A stretch of DNA of 64,000 nt from Desulfopila aestuarii DSM 18488 (GCF_900143695.1 NZ_FRFE01000004.1:248001-312000), one strand, 5' to 3'; counted from the stretch's first letter, positions 52,034-61,675 are shown. Numbers and translations: made by a program. The notes: generated by a model from the sequence alone, not told the origin.

Positions 52034-53218
52034 TCAATCTCCTGGCCAGAAGGGCGACATTTGTCGTAATGATTCGATGATGGCCGGCATTTTTTCCAGC
52101 ACAAAATCGATCTCTTCCTCTGTATTATAGATGCTAAGTGAAAAACGGATGGAACCATGCGCGGCAGTAAACGGCACACCCATGGCTCGCAGCACATGTG
52201 AAGGTTCAAGCGAGCCTGATGTGCAAGCTGAACCGGAAGAGGCACAAATATTGTGCTTATTCATGTGCAGGAGTATCGCTTCACCTTCAACATACTCGAA
52301 ACTGATATTACAGGTGTTGGGCAAACGCTCAGTCTTATGTCCGTTGAGAAGGGATTTCGGAACTGTGGCCAGAAGCCCATCTTCAAGCTTGTCTCTCAGC
52401 ATCTTGACACGAGTATTCTCTTCTGTCATTTTCTCGGCAACAAGCAGGCAAGCCTGGCCAAGGCCGACGATGGAAGCAACGTTCTCTGTACCACCACGGC
52501 GCCCGCGCTCCTGGTGCCCGCCGGTAAGAAATGGCGTGAAAATTGTCCCACGCTTCACATACAGCACTCCCACGCCTTTGGGTGCGTGCAATTTATGCCC
52601 GGACAGAGAGAGAAAATCCACATCCAGTTCTTTCAGGTTGATGGGGATCTTACCAACCGCCTGCACCGCGTCGGTATGAAACAGTATCCCCCGCTCCTTG
52701 GCCATCCTAGCCATCTCGGCAATGGGGAATATTACTCCTGTCTCGTTATTTGCCCACATCACACTGACAATGGCAGTATCTTCGGAAAGTGCGGCCTCAT
52801 ACTCTTCAAGATTCAGCATGCCCTCCGGGTCGACCTTGAGACGGGTAATCCGGTGTTTATGTCCGGTCAATGTGTCCAGGGTATCGCAGAGGTTCTTCAC
52901 AGCCGGATGCTCTACCCGGGTAGTGATAATGTGCCGTTTATCAGGATAGGCCTGGAGAGCAGAGAGGATTGCAGTGGAATCACTTTCCGTGCCACAGCTG
53001 GTAAAGGTTATCTCTTCTGGATCAGCACCAAGCAGGTCGGCTACTCGCTTTCTTGCGGTTTTCAAGGCCTGCCCAACCTGACCGCCAAAAGTATGCATGC
53101 TTGACGGATTGCCGTAAAAGTCGGTGAGATAGGGCATCATTTCGCTCACGACTTCAGGTGCTACCCGCGTTGTTGCATTGTTGTCCATATAGACAACATT
53201 TTCCTTTACCATGCTCAT
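52034..53218 (-). CDS. nifS: NifS-type cysteine desulfurase
   Basis: This 394-residue PLP enzyme liberates sulfur from cysteine for iron-sulfur cluster assembly. The PLP lysine is Lys209 in SLSGHKLHAPKG, and the persulfide cysteine is Cys332 in SSGSACTSG. The N-terminal VYMDNNATTRVAPEVV is typical of NifS/IscS. The start overlaps the nifU stop by four bases. The NifU/NifS pairing without iscA, hscBA or fdx makes this the nif-type minimal system common in anaerobes. Confidence 0.95.
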   Translation of the reverse strand: MSMVKENVVYMDNNATTRVAPEVVSEMMPYLTDFYGNPSSMHTFGGQVGQALKTARKRVADLLGADPEEITFTSCGTESDSTAILSALQAYPDKRHIITTRVEHPAVKNLCDTLDTLTGHKHRITRLKVDPEGMLNLEEYEAALSEDTAIVSVMWANNETGVIFPIAEMARMAKERGILFHTDAVQAVGKIPINLKELDVDFLSLSGHKLHAPKGVGVLYVKRGTIFTPFLTGGHQERGRRGGTENVASIVGLGQACLLVAEKMTEENTRVKMLRDKLEDGLLATVPKSLLNGHKTERLPNTCNISFEYVEGEAILLHMNKHNICASSGSACTSGSLEPSHVLRAMGVPFTAAHGSIRFSLSIYNTEEEIDFVLEKMPAIIESLRQMSPFWPGD

Positions 53219-54054
53219 GAGTTGGCTTCCTCCACAATCAGGGTTTCCAGCACCAGTTCACGGAGCTTGGCTTCAACGTATTCCTTAATGGTCGTCTGGG
53301 ATTTAGCACAGCTCTTACATGCACCGCGAAGAGACACGGTAACGAAATCACCATCGACATCAATCAGCTCAATATCACCGCCATCCTTTCTGAGCCCTGG
53401 CCGAACCTCGCGTTCAAGGACTTCTTCAATTTTCTTGATTTTCTGGAGTGCCGTCATCCTTCGCGGTTTCGGAAATTGGACCGGAGACAACACGGTTCCG
53501 CTCACTACCTCCTGCAGGATTGCACGCAGCTTGTCTTCGCATTTTCCACAGCCGCCACCGGCTTTGGTGAAGTTGGTGATTTCTTCCACAGAGCGAAGAT
53601 TCGACTCCTGAATTGCCCGGCGCACCTCAAGATCGGTCACGCCGAAACATTCGCAAATAACTTCACCTTCAGCCATAGGCAGAACCAGTCCACGGTAATC
53701 TGCTATAGCAGCTTCAAGAGCTTCACGGCCCATAACCGAACAGTGCATTTTCTCCTTGGGAAGTCCACCCAAGAAATCGGCTATGTCCTCATTGGTAATC
53801 TTCTCGGCCTCTTCCAGAGACATCCCTTTCACCATCTCAGTCAGAGCAGACGAAGAGGCTATGGCACTGGCACACCCGAAGGTTTTGAATTTTGCCTCGG
53901 TAATGATTCCCTTTTCATCGACCTTAATGGTCAGCTTGAGAGCGTCACCACAAGCCAGCGATCCTACATCGCCGGTTCCACTGGCATTTTCAACTTCTCC
54001 AACATTTCTCGGATTCAGAAAATGCTCCTGAACCTTATCGGTATATTCCCACAT
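53215..54054 (-). CDS. nifU: NifU iron-sulfur scaffold protein
   Basis: This 279-residue protein is full-length NifU: an IscU-like domain (residues ~1-120; LACGDALKL, FGCASAIASSSAL, MHCSVMG give the three cysteines), a central BFD-type [2Fe-2S] domain (CECFGVTDLEVRRAI, GGGCGKCEDKL), and a C-terminal NifU domain with CKSCAKSQ (CxxC). It builds clusters using sulfur from the co-transcribed NifS. ATG 54054 has a GAGGAG ribosome site. No nitrogenase genes are visible, so general cluster assembly is likely. Confidence 0.95.
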   Translation of the reverse strand: MWEYTDKVQEHFLNPRNVGEVENASGTGDVGSLACGDALKLTIKVDEKGIITEAKFKTFGCASAIASSSALTEMVKGMSLEEAEKITNEDIADFLGGLPKEKMHCSVMGREALEAAIADYRGLVLPMAEGEVICECFGVTDLEVRRAIQESNLRSVEEITNFTKAGGGCGKCEDKLRAILQEVVSGTVLSPVQFPKPRRMTALQKIKKIEEVLEREVRPGLRKDGGDIELIDVDGDFVTVSLRGACKSCAKSQTTIKEYVEAKLRELVLETLIVEEANS

Positions 54055-54088
54055 TGATGACTCCTCAAAAACAATTCCCCATCACGAG

Positions 54089-54109
54089 GCCAACTGTTGG
54101 CATCGCCAA
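54089..54109. repeat. Alternating GCCAA/TTGGC repeats upstream of nifU
   Basis: GCCAA (54089-54093), CTG, TTGGC (54097-54101), ATC, GCCAA (54105-54109) form two overlapping inverted repeats that share the middle element, 35-55 bases upstream of the nifU start. They could fold as alternative hairpins or act as an operator. Confidence 0.35.
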
Positions 54110-54285
54110 TGGATAGATGGTAGTTTTAACATAATTCAAGATCGGCGCATACAGCTCAGTGCGAGAACCTGAATCGATAGTTTTCGCAGCTTTTTACGAA
54201 ACTGACAATAATACGTCAAAGCCAAAAAGCAACAGTGTTTTTCGGCAACCCTTACTCTCTTGTCAGCCCGTATGACCGACCTTTT

Positions 54286-56010
54286 TCAGACAAGACCTAT
54301 TTGCTGCAACAACCCTCGCGCGGTAGCGACCAGATCGTTAGTCCCGCTTTCAGTACGTGACTCAACGTAAAACCGCACCTTCGGTTCCGTGCCCGAAGGC
54401 CGTACCATCAGCCACGAACCGTCTTCGAAAATCATCTTCCGGCCATCTATGGTAATGACTTCTTTGATAGTCTTCTGTTCTGAACCAACCATAAGCTGAC
54501 TGTCAACTCCGTATTTTTCAAGTTCGTTCAGTTTAGCGAGCAGTTCAGGCCCTTTGACGCTGACTGTAATTCCGTCCCGGTCAGGGTAATAAGCACCGTA
54601 TTCTTTTTCGATCATATCACGATAGCGTCCCAGGGACATACCGGTCGTGATCACCATATCGAGGGCAAGCAACAAGCCTATATAGGCATCCTTTTCAGGT
54701 GTATGGCCAATTATGGAAATACCGTCTGACTCCTCGAATATAACCAGGGCCCTTCCAATAACCGGCTTGAATTCCTTAAAGCCAACCTTTGGTTCAAACA
54801 ACTCCTCACCAAAGGCCCTGGCCAGACAGTTAGCCATGTTGGATGTTGCCACGGTTTTAGCCACCATCCCTTTTTTCTTTTTATAGACCACCAGAAAATG
54901 ATAGGCCATGGCACCAAACTGGTTCATGCTGATTTCGCACGCACCATCGGAAAACCTTATTCGGTCACCATCAGGATCAATAATGGCACCCAGTTTCAGC
55001 TTTTCCTTACGTGCAGCAAGCACCTCTTGCACCTTCTTCATGTTAACAGATGATGGCTCTGGAGCTATTCCGCCAAAAGTCACATCGGCTGTATTGCGCA
55101 AAAGGATGCATCGATCGATCTCTGGCAACAACTTCGGCATATGCAGTCGTGAAGCACCATGTACTGAATCCACGACAACGACCATATCATTGCTGTCGGC
55201 AAAAGAAGCCATGATAGCATCCAAATCAAGATTATGAACCGCCCTGTTTTTCCGTACCAGACTCTGCCAGGTCGCCAGTGAATCAAACACGGTGACTCCA
55301 GAAAAAGTTTCAGGTTCAACTCCAGCAATCGACGAGTAATCAAAATTATAGTTGCTATCGACAATTTCCCGGGCAAGCCTCGTTATTGTCCCGGTAACTT
55401 CTTCTGCGGCAGGGCCTGCATCGGCGGCGTTGAATTTATACCCGCCATATTCAAGAGGATTATGAGATGGCGTAAGATTGACTGAGAAAGCAGCACCTAA
55501 CTCAAGCACGGCAGCGGAAAGAACCCCAGTGGTAGATTCTCCTGCATAATACACGGTAAACCCTGCATCGCTTAGCACCTTACAGACTACCGTCGTCAAC
55601 AGATGACCAGCAAATCTGTTGTCGTGACCCACCACACAGCCGCGCTTTTTCGCCTCGTCACAAGATGCCACCCCTAATAGTCTAAAAAGGCTATCGTCCG
55701 CAGTTGCATACATCTCTACTATTGCAGCTGTTACGCAGGCAACAGAACGAACAAAAATATCCTTACCGAGCTGACCACGCCAGCCAGAGGTCCCAAACTT
55801 GACGGTTTCGGTAGGTGGCCGGACATTGGTCCGTATTTCATCTTCTACGAGGTCATAGACAGTATCTATTGCCTTTTGCCAGCGCGATTCACCGCTCTCA
55901 TTCTTTTTTTTGACCAGCTCTTTAACCAGCGGAAAATAGTCACTCGCAGCGTGATCGCCAGCGATTATATACTGAGAAAACAGTGCTTGTATTTCATCAT
56001 TCATAGCCAT
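54286..56010 (-). CDS. Phosphoglucomutase/phosphomannomutase
   Basis: This 574-residue alpha-D-phosphohexomutase shows the phosphoserine motif TPSHNPLEYGGYKFN, the metal-binding DPDGDRIRF, the sugar-binding FEESDGIS (instead of the usual EESGG), and the phosphate-binding RPSGTEPKVRFYVE. It interconverts hexose 1- and 6-phosphates and could link gluconeogenesis to glycogen and LPS sugars. Length suits PGM2-like or bacterial Pgm. Substrate choice (glucose or mannose) cannot be settled from the altered sugar loop. ATG 56010 has a GGAGGTTCTGC ribosome site. Confidence 0.92.
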   Translation of the reverse strand: MAMNDEIQALFSQYIIAGDHAASDYFPLVKELVKKKNESGESRWQKAIDTVYDLVEDEIRTNVRPPTETVKFGTSGWRGQLGKDIFVRSVACVTAAIVEMYATADDSLFRLLGVASCDEAKKRGCVVGHDNRFAGHLLTTVVCKVLSDAGFTVYYAGESTTGVLSAAVLELGAAFSVNLTPSHNPLEYGGYKFNAADAGPAAEEVTGTITRLAREIVDSNYNFDYSSIAGVEPETFSGVTVFDSLATWQSLVRKNRAVHNLDLDAIMASFADSNDMVVVVDSVHGASRLHMPKLLPEIDRCILLRNTADVTFGGIAPEPSSVNMKKVQEVLAARKEKLKLGAIIDPDGDRIRFSDGACEISMNQFGAMAYHFLVVYKKKKGMVAKTVATSNMANCLARAFGEELFEPKVGFKEFKPVIGRALVIFEESDGISIIGHTPEKDAYIGLLLALDMVITTGMSLGRYRDMIEKEYGAYYPDRDGITVSVKGPELLAKLNELEKYGVDSQLMVGSEQKTIKEVITIDGRKMIFEDGSWLMVRPSGTEPKVRFYVESRTESGTNDLVATARGLLQQIGLV

Positions 56011-56150
56011 GCAGAACCTCCATGATTTGCTCTCATGCCCGGCCCGGGCTCTTTTCGTTAAAAAAATACTTTATGAAGAAACATGTCAATTCATTACGTC
56101 AGAACAGTTTGGATGTACAGCTTTTTTCTCTACGTATCCACTCTCGGATC
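56011..56150. other. Divergent intergenic region pgm-ppsA, left part
   Basis: This is the left portion of a 326-base divergent gap. A 101-codon frame spanning 56009-56314 is rejected as random sequence. The promoter and operator for ppsA lie just to the right. Confidence 0.45.
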
Positions 56151-56190
56151 TTGACATGCATAAATCAAATTTGTATCATTATACAAATTT
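56151..56190 (+). promoter_or_regulatory. ppsA promoter with overlapping 24-base palindrome
   Basis: A consensus TTGACA (56151-56156) and a -10-like TATCAT (56174-56179) lie 17 bases apart. A perfect inverted repeat, AAATTTGTAT-N4-ATACAAATTT (56167-56190), covers the -10 box. A dimeric regulator bound there would compete with RNA polymerase. Transcription would start near 56186, leaving a leader of about 150 bases. The regulator is unknown. Confidence 0.6.
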
Positions 56191-56336
56191 TCTGATCAGA
56201 GTAACAGTCCCTATATTTCCTGCCGGAAGCCTGTTATCGACCAGCAACAGTAATCAGCAATATCAATTAGCATATCACTTCACCCAAGCGCACAGGTCCG
56301 TGCGTTTCATCTAACAATTTCAGGAGACACAGAGGA

Positions 56337-58793
56337 ATGAGCAGTCAACACGCAACAGAGTATATACTCTGGTTCGATGATATTTCCATTGACGATGTCC
56401 CGCTTGTTGGCGGGAAAAATGCCTCACTTGGTGAAATGTACCGCCACCTCACCTCAAAAGGTGTCAACATTCCCCATGGCTTTGCGATCACCGCCTATGC
56501 CTATAAACATCTCATCAAGACCACCGGCATCGACAAAAAAGTCTCTGAAATACTGGCTGACCTTGACACCCACGACCTTCGCAATCTCCAGGAACGTGGC
56601 AAGAAAGTACGAGAAGTCATTCTTCAAGCTGAATTCCCGGATGATCTTCGTGAAGCAATCATCACTGGATACGCCAAGATGGAGCAGGAATACGGCGAGA
56701 ACGTCGACGTCGCCATCCGCTCATCGGCAACTGCAGAGGATCTGCCTGATGCATCTTTTGCTGGCCAGCAGGACACCTATCTCAATATTCGCGGCTCAAA
56801 GGCTGTTCTCGATTACTGCAGACAGTGCTTTGCCAGCCTCTTTACCGATCGCGCAATCTCGTACAGGCACGACAAGGGATACAGCCAGTTTGATGTCTAT
56901 CTCTCCATCGTTGTCCAAAAGATGGTGCGATCAGATGGGGCCTGCTCAGGTGTACTCTTTACTCTCGATACAGAATCAGGCTTTGAGAACGTGGTCTATA
57001 TAACCGGTTCCTGGGGACTTGGTGAAAACGTCGTACAAGGTGCAGTATCCCCCGACGAATTCTATGTCTTCAAACCGACCCTGCGTGAAGGAAAACGGCC
57101 CATCGTTTCCAAACGTGTCGGCACCAAAGAGATCAAGATGATCTACAATGAGGCCGCCGATGCAGAAGAAACAGTGGTGAACATCTCCACAACTGCCGCC
57201 GAACGTGGCAGATACATCCTTGAAGACGACGATATCCTCCAGCTTGCACGCTGGGCGCTTCTTATCGAAGAACATTACGGCCGTAACATGGATATCGAAT
57301 GGGCCAAGGATGGTGACGGAGAACATGTTGGAACCGGCAGGCTGTTTGTAGTCCAGGCCCGCCCGGAAACCGTTCACTCACAGGCTTCTAGAAATATCAC
57401 AGAAACGTATATTTTAAAAGAACACGGTACAATTCTCGCTTCAGGCCAGGCGGTCGGCGCCAAAATCGGCAAGGGGTCGGCCCGGGTCATCAAAACGGTA
57501 GCGGGCATTCATGATTTTAAGGCTGGCGAGGTACTCATCACCGATATGACCGATCCGGACTGGGAGCCTGTCATGAAAAAGGCTGCCGGCATTGTCACGA
57601 ACCGTGGCGGCAGAACCTGCCACGCAGCCATTATTTCTCGTGAGCTCGGCATTCCTTGTCTCATTGGTACGGAGAACGGCACAGAAAACGTCGTCACCGG
57701 CCAGAACGTCACTGTAAGCTGCGCTGATGGAGAAACCGGTCATGTGTATGATGGATTGCTCGATTTCTCTATCAACACGACAAACCTTGATAAGATTCCT
57801 GAAACCAGAACCAAAATCATGCTCAATGTGGGCATACCGGAAAAAGCCTTCTTCGAATGCCAGGTACCAAACGACGGAGTTGGCCTTGCCCGCGAAGAGT
57901 TTATAATCAACGCCCACATCGGCATTCATCCACTGGCGCTCTACAATTTCGAGTCGCTTATCGAAAAAGCAGCAGCGGGAGACAGCGCTGCAGGCGAGGT
58001 TGTCCAGCAGATTGAGGAAAAAACCACAGCCTACCCCCATGACAAACGCCAATTTTTCATAGATAAAATTGCTGAAGGCGTCGGCCGGATTGCCGCTGGA
58101 TTTTACCCGCGAGACGTCATCGTTCGCCTCTCCGATTTCAAGTCTAACGAATACGCCAATCTCGTTGGCGGCAAATTCTACGAGCCCGTGGAATCGAACC
58201 CCATGATCGGTTGGCGTGGTGCATCAAGATATTACGACGAAAAGTACATCAATGCTTTTGAACTTGAATGCAAGGGCTTGCTAAAGGCACGCAATGATAT
58301 GGGTCTTACCAATATCAAGCTGATGGTGCCCTTCTGCCGCACCCCGAAAGAAGGACGCATGGTTATCGAAACCATGAAAAAATTCGGTCTGGTCCAGGGT
58401 GAAAATGGTCTTGAAGTCTATGTGATGTGCGAGATACCGTCTAACGTCATCTCTGCTGACGCCTTCTGCGACATTTTCGACGGTTTTTCCATCGGCTCCA
58501 ATGACCTCACCCAGCTGACCCTTGGACTTGATCGAGACTCCGATCTGGTAGCGCATATTTTCGACGAACGCAACGAAGCAATTAAGACAATGGTGAAAAT
58601 GGTCATTGAAACCGCCAAGCGTCGCGGCAAAAAGATCGGCATCTGCGGCCAGGCACCTTCTGACTACCCTGAATTCGCTCTTTTCCTGGTGGATTGCGGT
58701 ATTGATTCCATGAGCCTCATCCCTGACACCGCGGTAAAAACAAAGCTGCTGGTCTGTGAACGCGAAAAGGAACTCGGAATCTTAAAAATCTAA
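56337..58793 (+). CDS. ppsA: Phosphoenolpyruvate synthase
   Basis: This 818-residue enzyme converts pyruvate, ATP and water to PEP, AMP and phosphate. The N-terminal ATP-grasp-like domain holds VPLVGGKNASLGEM and AIRSSATAEDLPDASFAGQQ; the phosphohistidine is His429 in GGRTCHAAIISREL; the C-terminal PEP-utilising barrel has SNDLTQLTLGLDRDS and the catalytic Cys in GICGQAPSDYPEF. Length matches PpsA. It starts gluconeogenesis from pyruvate, fitting with malic enzyme, Pgm and GlgB in this window. Start is ATG 56337 with GAGGA close by. Confidence 0.96.
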   Translation: MSSQHATEYILWFDDISIDDVPLVGGKNASLGEMYRHLTSKGVNIPHGFAITAYAYKHLIKTTGIDKKVSEILADLDTHDLRNLQERGKKVREVILQAEFPDDLREAIITGYAKMEQEYGENVDVAIRSSATAEDLPDASFAGQQDTYLNIRGSKAVLDYCRQCFASLFTDRAISYRHDKGYSQFDVYLSIVVQKMVRSDGACSGVLFTLDTESGFENVVYITGSWGLGENVVQGAVSPDEFYVFKPTLREGKRPIVSKRVGTKEIKMIYNEAADAEETVVNISTTAAERGRYILEDDDILQLARWALLIEEHYGRNMDIEWAKDGDGEHVGTGRLFVVQARPETVHSQASRNITETYILKEHGTILASGQAVGAKIGKGSARVIKTVAGIHDFKAGEVLITDMTDPDWEPVMKKAAGIVTNRGGRTCHAAIISRELGIPCLIGTENGTENVVTGQNVTVSCADGETGHVYDGLLDFSINTTNLDKIPETRTKIMLNVGIPEKAFFECQVPNDGVGLAREEFIINAHIGIHPLALYNFESLIEKAAAGDSAAGEVVQQIEEKTTAYPHDKRQFFIDKIAEGVGRIAAGFYPRDVIVRLSDFKSNEYANLVGGKFYEPVESNPMIGWRGASRYYDEKYINAFELECKGLLKARNDMGLTNIKLMVPFCRTPKEGRMVIETMKKFGLVQGENGLEVYVMCEIPSNVISADAFCDIFDGFSIGSNDLTQLTLGLDRDSDLVAHIFDERNEAIKTMVKMVIETAKRRGKKIGICGQAPSDYPEFALFLVDCGIDSMSLIPDTAVKTKLLVCEREKELGILKI

Positions 58794-58807
58794 GCCACTC
58801 CAATATA

Positions 58808-58841
58808 ACGTGCGAAGATTGTATCTTCTATCTTCGCACGT
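58808..58841. terminator. Hairpin after ppsA
   Basis: Perfect 12-pair stem ACGTGCGAAGAT (58808-58819) / ATCTTCGCACGT (58830-58841), with a ten-base loop, located 15 bases after the ppsA stop and before the convergent Trm112-like gene. The downstream U tract is short. Confidence 0.6.
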
Positions 58842-58880
58842 CATATTTCATTCCAAACACTTCAGGCTGTGGACCAAACC

Positions 58881-59063
58881 TTAATTTAACTCTTCGGCCT
58901 TTAGCTCCTTTGCCTCTTCGATAAGCATCACCGGGATATTATCCCGAATTTCATAGAGCAGCATACATTTCTCACAGGCCAACCCTTCCCTGGCCTCAAG
59001 ATATTTCAAGCCTCCCTTGCATTTCGGGCACGCCAGAATGGCGAGCAGATCTTCATCTATCAT
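58881..59063 (-). CDS. Trm112/YcaR-like zinc-ribbon protein
   Basis: This 60-residue protein of the Trm112/UPF0434 family has LLAILACPKCKGGL and EGLACEKCMLLY (two CxxC pairs, zinc ribbon) and IRDNIPVMLIEEA. In bacteria such proteins may help activate methyltransferases or have LPS-associated roles. ATG 59063 has a perfect GGAGG ribosome site; the GTG at 59069 is less likely. Confidence 0.9.
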   Translation of the reverse strand: MIDEDLLAILACPKCKGGLKYLEAREGLACEKCMLLYEIRDNIPVMLIEEAKELKAEELN

Positions 59064-59332
59064 TTTCACCTCCGAATAATTTCATATGCTTTGCTATCTC
59101 AGAACGGTACAAGAGCCTAAAAAAAAAATATCTCTCAGACAATCCCGACAACCTCCACGTACTTTTTTCAGGCACAAGCATACCGGAGTCAAGCCAATTA
59201 GCAATTGAATTTCAACCATAACTGCATTACAACATGGCGGACGCTCCACTGTGTCGCAATCCCTTCAGGCTTGCGGCGTGAATCTCTTCAATCACACAGC
59301 CAGATCTGTGGCACTGCAGAAGTTGACCGGAT

Positions 59333-60205
59333 ATGGACAGTCTCAAAACACCATTCAAAACGGAATGCGACCTTTCGGTAACTCGAGTTGGACTCATCAC
59401 CAAAAAAGATGATAGTCTCGCCATGCAGCATGCCGAGAAAGTGGCCAAGTGGCTCCAGTCACTTGGCATCGAAGTACAGCTAAACACCATCCCCCCCGAG
59501 CTTGATCTGTTGGTAGCACTCGGTGGCGACGGCACCCTGCTCCATATTGCAGAACAAGCAGCCAAACATTCGATCCCGGTTACCGGTATTAATCTCGGCA
59601 ATCTTGGATTTCTTACTGAGTATGCCAAAGATGAGACAGAGTCTGCTCTGAAAAGCATCCTGCAAGGCAAGGTTGTTATCGAAAACAGGCTGATGCTGAA
59701 AACCAGAGTGGTGACAAATGGCGAGCCCGAACTGTATCGATATGCCCTTAACGACATTGTCATCAATAAGTATACTTTGGACCGTCTGCTGCACCTGGCC
59801 ACCCGAGCCGGGGGCGATTACATCACCACCTATAAGGCCGATGGCCTGATCTTCTCGACCCCAACCGGTTCAACCGCCTACAATCTCTCGGCAGGCGGCC
59901 CGCTGGTTCATCCAGGTCTTGCCACCATACTGGTGACACCCATCTGTCCATTCATGCTCAGCAGCCGACCCATTATTTTACCAGCCACTACACCCATTAC
60001 CACCGAGTTTGAAAGTAACGGCAACGCTGAGTGCGCCCAGGTCATTGTTGATGGCCAGCCATGTTGGGAAATGCACGATGGCGACCGGCTCGAAGTTGAG
60101 CCAGCCGAGCATCCACTGCGGCTTATCGCCTCATCCACGAGGGATTATTTCACAATCCTCCGCAATAAGCTGCACTGGGGCAACCCGGCAAGCGACAGGA
60201 AGTAA
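59333..60205 (+). CDS. nadK: NAD kinase
   Basis: This 290-residue protein phosphorylates NAD to NADP. It has the GGDG motif (residues 64-67; Asp66 acts as base), INLGNLGFLTEYA, NDIVINK, and TYKADGLIFSTPTGSTAYNLSAGGP, all characteristic. Length matches NadK. Start is ATG 59333; the N-terminal dozen residues are not conserved and a later start is possible. The 269 bases upstream contain nothing I can support. It is convergent with the NtrC-type gene (25-base gap). Confidence 0.95.
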   Translation: MDSLKTPFKTECDLSVTRVGLITKKDDSLAMQHAEKVAKWLQSLGIEVQLNTIPPELDLLVALGGDGTLLHIAEQAAKHSIPVTGINLGNLGFLTEYAKDETESALKSILQGKVVIENRLMLKTRVVTNGEPELYRYALNDIVINKYTLDRLLHLATRAGGDYITTYKADGLIFSTPTGSTAYNLSAGGPLVHPGLATILVTPICPFMLSSRPIILPATTPITTEFESNGNAECAQVIVDGQPCWEMHDGDRLEVEPAEHPLRLIASSTRDYFTILRNKLHWGNPASDRK

Positions 60206-60230
60206 GCACCACACATAAAAGACACAGCTG

Positions 60231-61619
60231 TTATTTCCTTTTTTTGATGCCGTATTTTTTCATCTTATACTGCAGAAGGCTTTTGGTTATGCCCAGCTGA
60301 TCCGCGGCCCGTGCCTGGACATAATTGGTGTCTTCCAGGGCCTGGATCAGCATCTTTTCCTCAATGGTGTACAGCACGTCGTTGAGGCTCGCCGATTCCG
60401 GTACCATCTGCTTCAGGTCAATCCCAGCACTCCAGGTGTTTTCTTCAAGCGGCGGCATTGAATCAGGCTGCACGTCGTCAGATTCTATTATATTGTTATT
60501 ACATAGAATGGCCGCTCGCTCGATGGTATTTTCCAGTTCCCTGATATTGCCTTCCCACGGCAGGCGCATCAACAGCCGCATTGCTTCGTCCGAAATGGAT
60601 AGATCCGGACGGCCAAGATGGTCGGCGAACTTGGCAATAAAGTGTTCAACCAGGAGGGGCATATCATCCATTCGCTCGCGTAAAGCCGGCAGGGCGACAT
60701 GTATTACGTTCAACCGATAGAAAAGATCCTCCCTGAAACGGCCTAACCCCACCTCTTCCTTCAGATCTCTGTTGGATGCACTGATTATGCGGACATCAAC
60801 ATCAAACGTCTTGCTACCGCCTACTCTTTCGAACTGTTTTTCCTGAAGGACTCGTAAAAGTTTTGACTGTAACGCCAAAGGAATTTCACCAATCTCATCA
60901 AGAAAGATTGTACCCCGGTCAGCAAGCTCAAAGCGCCCTTTCCGCATAGCAACCGCCCCGGTAAAGGCGCCTTTTTCATGACCGAAAAGTTCGCTCTCCA
61001 ATAGATTTTCAGAAAGGGCCGCACAGTTTACGGTGATAAAGGCCTCTTTCTGCCTAGGACTGTTCATATGGATCGCTTTCGCGACAAGTTCCTTACCGGT
61101 ACCACTCTCACCTGAAATAAGCACTGACGCTGGAGTCGGTGCAACTTTTTCGATCAGCTCATACACCTGTTTCATGCGAGGGTTTTTACCGACCATACCT
61201 CCAAAACCGCTTTTCCCTTTGATCTCGCTACGTAGTCTGGTGTTTTCCCGAACAAGCGAATAGACCTGCACTGCTTTTTTGATATTGACCAGCAGCTCAT
61301 CATTGGAAAAGGGTTTCGCCAGATAGCTGAAGGCCCCTGCCTGCATGGCAGCAACCGCCTTTTCCACCTGGGCGTAGGCCGTTATCATTATCACCGGCAA
61401 CTCATCGTTATGTTCCTTGATATTGAGTAGTAACTGCAGGCCGTCCACTTCCGGCATCTGCATATCGGTAATGACCAGATCAAGGTCCAGCTCTTTCACC
61501 ATCTCAAAGCCTTTGGCACCGCCGGGGGCGGTGAAGACTTCATATCCCTCATCCTGCAACAACTCAGAGAGAACAATCAGATAATTGGGTTCATCATCGA
61601 CTATCAGAATAGAATACAT
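60231..61619 (-). CDS. NtrC-family sigma-54 response regulator
   Basis: From ATG 61619 this is 462 residues. It has a receiver domain (Asp7/Asp8-Glu in IVDDE, phosphoacceptor Asp52 in VITDMQMPEVDG), an AAA+ domain with Walker A GESGTGKELVAK, the sigma-54 loop GAFTGA, and DEIGEI, then a C-terminal Fis-like helix-turn-helix (ARAADQLGITKSLLQYKMKKYGIKKRK). It activates sigma-54 promoters after phosphorylation. No cognate kinase is adjacent; target genes are unknown. A GTG at 61625 lies too close to GAGGAG, so ATG is used. It follows the PHP gene by 56 bases on the same strand. Confidence 0.94.
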   Translation of the reverse strand: MYSILIVDDEPNYLIVLSELLQDEGYEVFTAPGGAKGFEMVKELDLDLVITDMQMPEVDGLQLLLNIKEHNDELPVIMITAYAQVEKAVAAMQAGAFSYLAKPFSNDELLVNIKKAVQVYSLVRENTRLRSEIKGKSGFGGMVGKNPRMKQVYELIEKVAPTPASVLISGESGTGKELVAKAIHMNSPRQKEAFITVNCAALSENLLESELFGHEKGAFTGAVAMRKGRFELADRGTIFLDEIGEIPLALQSKLLRVLQEKQFERVGGSKTFDVDVRIISASNRDLKEEVGLGRFREDLFYRLNVIHVALPALRERMDDMPLLVEHFIAKFADHLGRPDLSISDEAMRLLMRLPWEGNIRELENTIERAAILCNNNIIESDDVQPDSMPPLEENTWSAGIDLKQMVPESASLNDVLYTIEEKMLIQALEDTNYVQARAADQLGITKSLLQYKMKKYGIKKRK

Positions 61620-61675
61620 ATTCACTGCTCCTCATTCCCTATAGGGGTGAAGCCCTGCATAACGCCAAGCGCAAC

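Noticed and set aside
52253-53104. 283-codon plus-strand frame opposite nifS
   Set aside because: Long but antisense to nifS, whose active-site residues are all present.
56009-56314. 101-codon plus-strand frame before ppsA
   Set aside because: Covers the ppsA promoter and palindrome; composition is random and no ribosome site is seen.
57441-58052. 203-codon minus-strand frame opposite ppsA
   Set aside because: Antisense to ppsA; no domain.
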